Shown: positions 1-6,132 of the stretch, one piece after another
Position numbering within the stretch: the stretch's first letter is position 1
Layout of the letters: every line of letters starts with the position of its first letter
Source: CAG-390 sp045636385
GTDB lineage: Bacteria; Bacillota; Clostridia; Oscillospirales; CAG-272
Length of the DNA: 18,849 nucleotides
Direction: 5' to 3'
NCBI GenBank assembly: GCA_045636385.1
Contig: JAZTXK010000069.1
Span: forward strand, 1 to 18,849
Translations under genes and position numbers: made by a program
Notes under the pieces: model-generated
What the model was told of the DNA's origin: nothing
What the model saw: only the letters and a program-made list of their open reading frames with translations
Database searches by the model: none

Positions 1-11
1 CCTCTGCGGAG

Positions 12-117
12 GTCGGCTTAAGGCTCCGCCTTAAGAAACCGCGCGGCTCTGGCGGTTTTCCGAAGGAAAATGGAGGCGTAAGCCGACAAGACAGAGTCGC
101 AGCTTGCCGCAGGCAAG
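12..117. repeat. Cluster of hairpin-forming inverted repeats at left edge
   Basis: Non-coding, densely palindromic sequence. Visible stems are CTTAAGGC/GCCTTAAG (17-24 with 28-35, loop TCC), AAACCGC/GCGGTTT (36-42 with 52-58), TTTTCC/GGAAAA (56-61 with 65-70, loop GAA) and GCTTGCC/GGCAAGC (102-108 with 112-118, loop GCA). GTCGGCTTA (12-20) is complementary to TAAGCCGAC (79-87) and could enclose the middle hairpins, although it competes with the first hairpin for bases 17-20. The stretch 121-178 is AT-rich with a small AAAGTT/AACTTT inverted repeat and holds no gene I can support. The upstream context is cut off by the window edge, so whether this is a terminator cluster, a REP-like element or part of a larger element is open. 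Confidence 0.55.
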
Positions 118-178
118 CATACCTTTCTGAAAAAGTTCGATCAAAACTTTCCGCTGCCATCTTTTTAATTAAAATGAA

Positions 179-290
179 AATTTCCGAGCCGTAGGTGAGG
201 AAATTCTCCATAACTCTGCACTCTGCACTCTGCACTCTACACTCTGCACTTTGCATTTTGCCCTCTGCACTCTGCATTTTGCCCTCTGCA
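179..290. repeat. Composite repeat A: GA-mismatch hairpin plus 11-copy heptamer array
   Basis: A hairpin is followed directly by a 7-bp tandem array. The hairpin is AATTTCC/GGAAATT (179-185 with 199-205), with a GA/GA internal mismatch (186-187 with 197-198) and an inner GCC/GGT stem. The array runs 214-290 as eleven heptamers: CTCTGCA in seven positions, plus CTCTACA, CTTTGCA and two TTTTGCC. The joint is CTCCATAA. This matches one end of the two complete elements at 8854-9123 and 13062-13968 in hairpin type and array orientation. The partner end, if any, would lie left of the window. The array stops about 6 bp from the terminator hairpin of the neighbouring oxidoreductase gene. Because 7 is not a multiple of 3, an open frame through it gives a seven-residue protein repeat; this is not a gene. 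Confidence 0.7.
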
Positions 291-295
291 CTTCA

Positions 296-325
296 AAATC
301 CCCGACTCGATAAAGCCGGGGATTT
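296..325 (-). terminator. Probable terminator of the oxidoreductase/esterase operon
   Basis: Inverted repeat AATCCCCG (297-304) with CGGGGATT (317-324), extendable by one A-T pair, and a 12-nt loop. It lies 8 bp beyond the stop codon of the 333-1514 gene. Read on the minus strand it is followed only by a short T stretch, so it is a moderate rather than strong intrinsic terminator. Confidence 0.5.
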
Positions 326-332
326 CGATTTA

Positions 333-1514
333 TTAAATTTCGGGGATTTTGATTTCAACCTCTCGTCCAAGCTCCGCGGATCTTGCGAGTCCGTCGATGA
401 TCGCCTGATTATAGATGATCTGGCTTGTCGGAACGGGTGCTGTGCCGCCGTTCTTTACTGCCTCGACGAAGGAGCCGATCTTTTGCGCGATGCGGTCGGT
501 CTTTGCATTGATTATCGGGACCTTCAGCTCGGTCTGGAGGCCTTCGACCTCTTTATAGATCGTCATCTCGCCGCCGACGGTGCCGTTCCAGCATTCGGTC
601 GAGGGGATGCGGAGGCCGCCCTCGGTGCCGAGGATGATGGTGTCGCCGGGGGTGTCAAGGTTCATTGCCCAAGAAATACGGAAGTCGAGGATGATATCGC
701 CCTCGAGACGGATAAATCCGCCCGCGAAATCGTCAACGCCGAATTTTTCGGAATATTCCTTTGCAGTTTCGGGGGAATAACCGCTGTAATTCGGATCTTT
801 ACCGAAGCGGTTCGAGATCATACCCGTTGCCGTGAGGGGCTTGGGGTGGCCGATCGCGTTCATGATCATATCGATCGAGTAGCAACCGATGTCGCCGAGC
901 GCGCCGATTCCGGCTGTGTCGTCGCGGATAAAGGTATCCTTGCCGCCCTTTGCGGGGATGCCGCGGCGGCGTCCGCCTCCGGTCTGGATATAATAGATCT
1001 TACCGAGCTCGCCCGACTCGCAGATCTTCTTGATCATCTGCATATTGGGGTCGAATCTCGGCTGGAAGCCGATCGAGAGGATCTTGCCGGTCTCCTTTTC
1101 GACCTTCATGACCTCGATTGCCTCGTCGAGGGTTACGGTGAAGGGCTTTTCAAGGAGAACGTGAAGTCCCGCGCGCAGAGCCGCGATGGTGCAGTTTGCG
1201 TGCTGACGGTTATAGGTACAGATCGAAACGGCATCGAGCCGGAGGCTCTCGTCCGCGAGCATTTCCTCGTGATCCTTATAGTCGGTCTTTACGCCCTCGA
1301 GCTCATAAGCTGCAAAGAACTTCGCCGCCTTGCCGGGGACGATGTCGCATCCGGCAACGATCTCGACATCGGGTCTGCCGAGATATGCCTTCATATGCGA
1401 ATTTGCGATTCCGCCCGTGCCGATAAAGCCGATGCGGACCTTTTTTGATGTATCAACGGTCTTTTCCTCTACCGCAGTAAAGGTATTAAGACCTGCCATT
1501 GACTTGTCTGACAT
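333..1514 (-). CDS. Gfo/Idh/MocA family oxidoreductase (paralogue 2)
   Basis: Predicted cytoplasmic NAD(P)-dependent sugar or inositol oxidoreductase of 393 aa, normal for the family. A Rossmann motif GxGGxA lies at residues 32-37 after a ~25-residue leader. The family EKP motif with its catalytic lysine is at 122-124 (LLEKPF). The second catalytic motif GDIGCYSID (207-215) has Asp208 and a Tyr (212) where many members have His; Tyr at this place is known from glucose-fructose oxidoreductase-type members. The start follows an AAAGGA Shine-Dalgarno. It is the last gene of a set with an esterase (about 50 bp upstream) and a close paralogue at 2326-3504 that shares the N-terminal KSMAGLNTF segment and most motifs. 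The substrate cannot be read from sequence. The context suggests catabolism of a modified or acylated sugar (inference). Confidence 0.9.
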   Translation of the reverse strand: MSDKSMAGLNTFTAVEEKTVDTSKKVRIGFIGTGGIANSHMKAYLGRPDVEIVAGCDIVPGKAAKFFAAYELEGVKTDYKDHEEMLADESLRLDAVSICTYNRQHANCTIAALRAGLHVLLEKPFTVTLDEAIEVMKVEKETGKILSIGFQPRFDPNMQMIKKICESGELGKIYYIQTGGGRRRGIPAKGGKDTFIRDDTAGIGALGDIGCYSIDMIMNAIGHPKPLTATGMISNRFGKDPNYSGYSPETAKEYSEKFGVDDFAGGFIRLEGDIILDFRISWAMNLDTPGDTIILGTEGGLRIPSTECWNGTVGGEMTIYKEVEGLQTELKVPIINAKTDRIAQKIGSFVEAVKNGGTAPVPTSQIIYNQAIIDGLARSAELGREVEIKIPEI

Positions 1515-1564
1515 TTTATTTTTCCTTTCATAAAAGGATGCTTTAATAAAAATGGAAATCTACC

Positions 1565-2326
1565 TTACTTCTTGCTATCCGCAAACAAAAATCCTATTGC
1601 CGGCACGATCCATCTATCCCAGAAATCCCAGGTATGCGCGCCGGGGCCTTCCTCGTAGGTATAGTCGAAGCCCTTGCCTTCAAGGTGATTTTTGAAGGAG
1701 ATATTCTGCTTATAAAGGAAATCCTCTGTGCCGCAGGCGATATAGAGCCTCGGCTTTTCCTTGTCTGCGGGGAAGGTGTCAATGAGGTGGAGAAGGTCCT
1801 CCTCCGAGCCGGGGAAAGAGGTCGCATAGTCCTCGCCCCAGTTGCAGACGCAGAGGTTCTTCCAGCCTTCGTCTTCGGATTTGCCGTTAAATTTCAGATT
1901 GAGGCATCCCGAGAGACCTGCCGCAGCCGAGAAACGGTCGGGGTTGCGCAGGGCGATTTTGATCGCGCCGTAGCCGCCCATCGAGAGGCCCGCGATGAAG
2001 GTCTTCTCGCGCTTTTTGGTGATAAAAGGAAGGAGCTTGCCGATATATTCGGGAAGCTCGTGTGCCACGTAATCGAAGTAGCGGCAGCCGTGCTTCTGAT
2101 TTGCATAAAAGCTGTTGCCGACGGCGGGCATAACGACCGCCATTCCGCGCGCACGCGCGTATCTTCCGATCGCGGAGCCGTTTATCCACGAGGTATGATC
2201 GCCGTGCATACCGTGAAGCAGGTAGAGCACGGGCATATCGTCGACTATGGCATCGGGAAGATAGATATTAACGGGAGTTCCCGCCCCGAGGGTTTCGGGG
2301 CGGAAATCAAGAGTAAGATTCGGCAT
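1565..2326 (-). CDS. Alpha/beta-hydrolase esterase (esterase D/CE1-like)
   Basis: Predicted 253-aa serine esterase with no signal peptide, so probably cytoplasmic. An early LLHGMHGDHTSW segment (residues 36-47) carries the oxyanion-hole HG. The nucleophile elbow GLSMGGYG has Ser115. IACGTEDF gives the acid Asp202 and GPGAHTWDFW the His231. This order and the SMGGYGA elbow fit the putative-esterase family that includes esterase D, tributyrin esterase and feruloyl/acetyl-xylan esterases. Its ATG shares one base with the TAA of the upstream oxidoreductase (TAATG at 2324-2328), indicating translational coupling. Being sandwiched between two oxidoreductase paralogues suggests that it removes an acyl group from, or hydrolyses a lactone of, the same sugar-derived substrate (inference). 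Confidence 0.88.
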   Translation of the reverse strand: MPNLTLDFRPETLGAGTPVNIYLPDAIVDDMPVLYLLHGMHGDHTSWINGSAIGRYARARGMAVVMPAVGNSFYANQKHGCRYFDYVAHELPEYIGKLLPFITKKREKTFIAGLSMGGYGAIKIALRNPDRFSAAAGLSGCLNLKFNGKSEDEGWKNLCVCNWGEDYATSFPGSEEDLLHLIDTFPADKEKPRLYIACGTEDFLYKQNISFKNHLEGKGFDYTYEEGPGAHTWDFWDRWIVPAIGFLFADSKK

Positions 2327-3504
2327 TAGATCTCGGGAATAACGATCTCAACCTCGCGGCCGCACTCTGCGGACTTCGCGATACCGTCGATGATCGCCTG
2401 GTTGTAGAGGATCTGGGAAGAGGGAACGGGAGCGGGAGTGCCGTTCTTAACTGCATCGAGGAAGGTACGGATCTTGAGATCGAAGAGGCCTTCCTTCATC
2501 TTGATGATCGGGATCTCGGTCTCAACCTGCTGACCGCAGACCTCGTGATAGATCTTCATGGGGCCGCCAACCGAGCCGTTCCAGCACTCGGTGGAAGGAA
2601 TGCGGAGACCGCCCTTGGTACCGAGAATGATGGTGTCACCGGGGGTGTCCATGTTCATTGCCCAAGCAATACGGAAGTCGAGAACGATACCGCCCTCGAG
2701 ACGAACGAATGCAGCTGCGAAATCGTCAACGCCGAAGAGCTCTGCGTATTCAGCTCTCTTGTCAGCGCGGTAGCCGGAGTAAGTGGGGCACTTGCCGAAG
2801 AAATTGGACTTGTAGCCCGAAACGGTAAGGGGCTTGGGATAGCCGATCGCGTTGAGAACCATGTCGAGGGAGTAGCATCCGATATCACCGAGTGCGCCGA
2901 GACCTGCGGTCTTGTCCTCGATGAAGGTGGTTCCGAAGGGAGTCGGAATGCCGCGACGGCGGCCGCCACCGGTCTGGATGTAGTAGATCTCGCCGAGCTC
3001 GCCCGACTGGCAGATCTTCTTGATCATCTGCATATTAGCGTCAAGTCTGGGCTGGAAGCCGATGGAGAGAACCTTGCCGCTCTCCTTTTCAGCCTTCATA
3101 ACCTCGATTGCCTCGTCGAGGGTTACGGTGAAGGGCTTCTCAAGGAGTACGTTTACGCCCTTCTTAAGAGCGTAGATAGCGGGCTCTGCGTGCTGACGGT
3201 TGTAGGTGCAGATAGAAACTGCGTCGAGAGCGAGGCTCTCATCGTCGAGCATTTCCTTGTGGGAAGCGTATTCGGTCTTAACGCCCTCAACGCCGTGCTT
3301 TGCGAAGAACTTTGCAGCCTTGCCGGGAACGAGATCTGCGCCTGCAACGATCTCAACGTCGGGCTGGTTCTTGTAAGCGTTCATGTGAGAGTCTGCGATC
3401 CATCCGCATCCGATGATACCGATGCGGAGCTTCTTCGCGGTGTCAACCTTGGTCTCAACCTGAGCCTCAAAGGTGTTAAGTCCTGCCATAGATTTGTCTG
3501 CCAT
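2326..3504 (-). CDS. Gfo/Idh/MocA family oxidoreductase (paralogue 1)
   Basis: Predicted 392-aa NAD(P)-dependent oxidoreductase. Rossmann motif GCGWIADSH is at residues 32-40, LLEKPF with the catalytic Lys at about 120-125, and GDIGCYSLD (206-214) with Asp207 and Tyr211 in the second catalytic motif. It closely resembles the paralogue at 333-1514 along its whole length. A clear GGAGGA ribosome-binding site precedes the ATG. Compared with the paralogue it favours AAC, ATC, GAC, TAC, GTT and AAG codons much more strongly, which suggests higher expression (inference from reading the first ~70 codons of each). The 60-bp AT-rich gap upstream shows no convincing -35/-10 pair, so its promoter is uncertain. 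It could be read from the small gene upstream. Confidence 0.9.
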   Translation of the reverse strand: MADKSMAGLNTFEAQVETKVDTAKKLRIGIIGCGWIADSHMNAYKNQPDVEIVAGADLVPGKAAKFFAKHGVEGVKTEYASHKEMLDDESLALDAVSICTYNRQHAEPAIYALKKGVNVLLEKPFTVTLDEAIEVMKAEKESGKVLSIGFQPRLDANMQMIKKICQSGELGEIYYIQTGGGRRRGIPTPFGTTFIEDKTAGLGALGDIGCYSLDMVLNAIGYPKPLTVSGYKSNFFGKCPTYSGYRADKRAEYAELFGVDDFAAAFVRLEGGIVLDFRIAWAMNMDTPGDTIILGTKGGLRIPSTECWNGSVGGPMKIYHEVCGQQVETEIPIIKMKEGLFDLKIRTFLDAVKNGTPAPVPSSQILYNQAIIDGIAKSAECGREVEIVIPEI

Positions 3505-3564
3505 TGTTTTTTTCCTCCAAAATAATGTATTTGGTTTTATTTGTTTTAATTTTGGTTTTTAGAT

Positions 3565-3906
3565 TTAATTTAATGCAAGAACGAAAAGAATTATTCCGAT
3601 AATCATCAGAACCGTGAAAAACACTATACAATTCTTGATGGTTTTAAGCATATCGAGCTTTTTGTACATCAAGTATTCCATAATGTCCTCTTGGGTTATA
3701 TCCGGACGCACAAGTCTGAAAAACTCGGAATTGTTTACATTACTCCAATCGTTATTGGTGCGCACATCTTCCGGCAATCTTTTACCTTGCTTCAAAAGGT
3801 CTTCGTACTCTTGGCTTTCCTTTTGAGTGCACAAAGCTTTTTCGTACAAATCATATTTCAAACGGTAATTATCAAGTTCTCGTTTTATTCTTCTGTTTGC
3901 TCTCAT
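3565..3906 (-). CDS. Small hypothetical protein with C-terminal membrane helix
   Basis: I do not recognise this 113-aa protein. It has a highly charged, probably helical N-terminal half (residues 1-45, rich in K, R, E and Q), a polar middle, and one strongly hydrophobic segment near the C-terminus (about 92-112, IVFFTVLMIIGIILFVLAL). That would make it a tail-anchored membrane protein with a cytosolic domain. A good GGAGGC Shine-Dalgarno precedes the ATG. The gene is much more AT-rich than the operons on either side and lies next to the inverted-repeat element at 4009-4331, consistent with acquisition. It reads in the same direction as the downstream oxidoreductase (60-bp gap) but shows no functional link. 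No promoter is evident upstream. Confidence 0.65.
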   Translation of the reverse strand: MRANRRIKRELDNYRLKYDLYEKALCTQKESQEYEDLLKQGKRLPEDVRTNNDWSNVNNSEFFRLVRPDITQEDIMEYLMYKKLDMLKTIKNCIVFFTVLMIIGIILFVLALN

Positions 3907-4008
3907 TTTGTGCCTCCTTTGGATTGATAACCTGACTTTTCTGTCGGAAGTGAATCTTATGCCTATCAGGTGAAATCAGCTTTTCTGTTTTTTAGTGGTC
4001 GATATAAT

Positions 4009-4331
4009 GTCCTCCTCATCCACCGGCGTACGCCGGTCCCCCTTCCCCGCTGGGGAAGGCTTATTTAGAGTCTCGCTTCATATTTCTAAGTATCGTTTGG
4101 AGGCTTAGCTATAGAAAGCGGACATTCAAAATGTGCAACACATCAGACTTTTAATGTAACATCGTAAGCGGTGTCCCTCGGCGGACTGCTGGAGTTATAG
4201 GTCAAATGATACGGTTACTCGTATTTTTGCCTTTCTGTACATCTATATCACTATAGCAGATGTTCGCAGTTGCTATATAAGCCTTCCCCAGCGGGGAAGG
4301 TGGCAGCCGAAGGCTGACGGATGAGGAGGAC
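4009..4331. mobile_element. MITE-like element with ~55-bp hairpin-rich terminal inverted repeats
   Basis: 323-bp non-coding element filling most of the gap 3907-4366. The left end (4009-4063) and right end (4278-4331) are inverted copies. They share 13 identical outer bases (GTCCTCCTCATCC) and an identical inner block containing CCTTCCCC/GGGGAAGG with a 3-nt loop, then GGCTTA. Between these blocks each end has a different hairpin: ACCGGCGTACGCCGGT, a perfect palindrome, on the left (4022-4037) and CAGCC-GAA-GGCTG on the right (4304-4316). The roughly 215-bp core shows no ORF or recognisable gene remnant. No target-site duplication is apparent (ATAAT left, GAAGT right). Similar CCTTCCCC palindromes followed by GACGGATGAGG are familiar from gut Firmicutes genomes (recollection). 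No transposase is in the window. Confidence 0.7.
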
Positions 4332-4366
4332 GAAGTCTGTATTGCACAAAGGACAAGCGTACAAAA

Positions 4367-4744
4367 CTATTTTTTGGGTTTTAGATCATTTATTGTCAAG
4401 CCGAGATGCTTAAGAATATCATTGCATACCGCATTAAAGTTTTTATTGAGATCAATATTTCTGTATCTCAAAACTTTTATATACAGTTTTTCAAGTTCAG
4501 CATCCCTTTCGGCATCTGCAGCCTTGTTTGACGGGAGGTTATGATAACTTCCGTCAAGCTCGATAACTATTCTTGCACTTGCGATATAAAAATCGACGAT
4601 GTAATCTCCGATGTTCTTTTGTCTGTTGACCGTGATGGGCAATCTTTTCAGAAAATCATACCAAAGATGTTTTTCCTCGGGTGTCATTCTTTTTCTGAGT
4701 GCCTGCGCCGTACCGACAAGCTTTTTGTTGTAGTTATATATCAT
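4367..4744 (-). CDS. DUF559 family endonuclease-like protein
   Basis: 125-aa protein of the DUF559 family (PD-(D/E)xK/Vsr-like fold by family knowledge). Visible are the N-terminal ALRKRMTPEEKHLWYDFLK block, then IGDYIVDFYI with Asp51, then VIELDGSYH with Glu62 and Asp64, and KVLRYRN. These are the expected acidic residues and following basic strand. I chose the ATG at 4744 rather than one 14 codons upstream because family members begin at this MIYNYNKKL segment and because it overlaps the TGA of the preceding lipoprotein gene as ATGA. The Shine-Dalgarno is poor, so translation may depend on coupling. The substrate is unknown; the family is often found near repeats. It ends 36 bp from the inverted-repeat element at 4009-4331. 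Confidence 0.85.
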   Translation of the reverse strand: MIYNYNKKLVGTAQALRKRMTPEEKHLWYDFLKRLPITVNRQKNIGDYIVDFYIASARIVIELDGSYHNLPSNKAADAERDAELEKLYIKVLRYRNIDLNKNFNAVCNDILKHLGLTINDLKPKK

Positions 4745-6132
4745 GGTAGAGGTATCGGTTCCTGTTTTGTCGCGGAGTAGCGGCAAAACAGTTCGATATT
4801 ATCGGTGTAGACGGTTTTATAGCCGTCGTTATAGGTGGCCTTCCAGCCTGCCGGCTCGTCCCCGTATTTTGCAAGCCGGTCGAATTTTGACTTGCGTAGC
4901 GAATGCCCACTTTGCGCGAGGTAGACGGTAATCTTTTTGATGAAGTCCCTGAACTCGGCGTCCTCGCTGTCATAGCGCTGCCATTTGCGCATCATATCGT
5001 AGCCGAAGCTGTAGAAGAATGAGGATTTTGAGCCCGTTGCCTCTGCGAGCGGGTAGACGTCCGTGTCGCGGTCGATCTTATCCGATACCTTGCAGTCGAA
5101 ATGGATCTGCGCGCGGCCGCTAAAGAGGATTGCCGCCTCGTAAAGCGTTGGGATCATTGACTCCGTAGGCTTGCCGTCGTAGAGAAGACGGAGCTCGCGA
5201 AGCTGCTCGTAGGTCCAATCCTCGATTCTCGGTGATTTCGGAAGACCGTTTTTGCCCTTTTTCTTCTGCCAATCGGTGGTGCGCAGAAGGGTATCGTCGT
5301 GCATCAGCACCATTACGTTATCCCGGGTCAGACGGATGTCGATCTCGACCGCGTCCGCGCCGAGCATTATGGCGCTGAGGATCGCCTCGAGCGAGTTTTC
5401 GGGATAATTAACGACGTCGCCGCGATGCGAGGACGAGGTTATTCTTCCGCTCGGGCAGGTCAGTGCGTAAACCTTTTCGTCGTAGTCAAGCATCCAAGCG
5501 GAAGGCGTGAAGCGGTTTGCCCACTTGGGGACGAAGGTGTCGGTATGAAACGCGAGCGAATCAACGAAAAATCGGTCGTAGTCGTATTCGTAAACGAAAT
5601 CCGAGCCGAGATTCTCGATCCTGCCGTCGAAGAGCATTTCCGTGAAGACGCGGACAGCCTGAACGGTTGCAAGCGGACCTCCGCCGAGGACGGCGATCTT
5701 GCCGTTCTTTATACGGATAGTGTAATCGAGACAACCGAGCGACTCTGCCGCTTCGATCGACTCGGCGCGATCGGTCTCGCCGATCAGCAGTTCAAGCCGC
5801 GAGGCTTCCGTTTCAAGGTCGGTGGAGACGGCGGGGGATGCCTTTTCGGCTTCTGCTATCTTGCCCGCAAGCTCCTCTGCGGCGAGGCGCACCTTTTCGG
5901 GAGCTTTACTGCCGCAGATCAAGGTGTATCTGCTCGCGATAAGCGGAAGGGGAGCGTAGGTGCTCAGATCCTCCTCGGTGATCGCGGGTGCTTCCGTCAC
6001 TTCCTGTGACGTCAGCGGTTCGTCTTCGATCGGATCTGTCGTGCAGGAGACGGTGAGGGCGAGGAGCGTTAATGCCATCAGCCCCGCCAACAAAAGTCTC
6101 CCGCCGACGGAAATTTTACATCGGCTTATCAT
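4741..6132 (-). CDS. Glycerophosphodiester phosphodiesterase domain lipoprotein (short paralogue)
   Basis: 463-aa surface lipoprotein: a basic N-terminus, a hydrophobic stretch and lipobox LTVSC with the lipidated Cys at residue 30. Residues ~60-170 form one alpha/beta module ending in LLIGETDRAES, similar to modules seen before catalytic domains of some carbohydrate enzymes. The GDPD catalytic domain follows: His236-Arg237 (SHRGD), PENS (244-247), Glu263 and Asp265 (VEIDIRL), His278-Asp279 (MHDD). A later FDCK segment (345-348) stands where the family usually has an LEIK-type Glu, so this position is Asp. The expected reaction is hydrolysis of a glycerophosphodiester to glycerol-3-phosphate plus alcohol, but the substrate could be a wall polymer or other phosphodiester. 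It starts within the ATGA overlap with the longer paralogue upstream. Confidence 0.85.
   Translation of the reverse strand: MISRCKISVGGRLLLAGLMALTLLALTVSCTTDPIEDEPLTSQEVTEAPAITEEDLSTYAPLPLIASRYTLICGSKAPEKVRLAAEELAGKIAEAEKASPAVSTDLETEASRLELLIGETDRAESIEAAESLGCLDYTIRIKNGKIAVLGGGPLATVQAVRVFTEMLFDGRIENLGSDFVYEYDYDRFFVDSLAFHTDTFVPKWANRFTPSAWMLDYDEKVYALTCPSGRITSSSHRGDVVNYPENSLEAILSAIMLGADAVEIDIRLTRDNVMVLMHDDTLLRTTDWQKKKGKNGLPKSPRIEDWTYEQLRELRLLYDGKPTESMIPTLYEAAILFSGRAQIHFDCKVSDKIDRDTDVYPLAEATGSKSSFFYSFGYDMMRKWQRYDSEDAEFRDFIKKITVYLAQSGHSLRKSKFDRLAKYGDEPAGWKATYNDGYKTVYTDNIELFCRYSATKQEPIPLP

Noticed and set aside
195..1448. 417-aa plus-strand ORF beginning in the heptamer array
   Set aside because: It is the antisense shadow of the oxidoreductase gene. 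Its N-terminal seven-residue repeats come from translating the 7-bp array, and there is no ribosome-binding site.
2545..3525. 326-aa plus-strand ORF opposite the first oxidoreductase
   Set aside because: Shadow frame; the minus strand carries the Rossmann and EKP motifs and a good ribosome-binding site.
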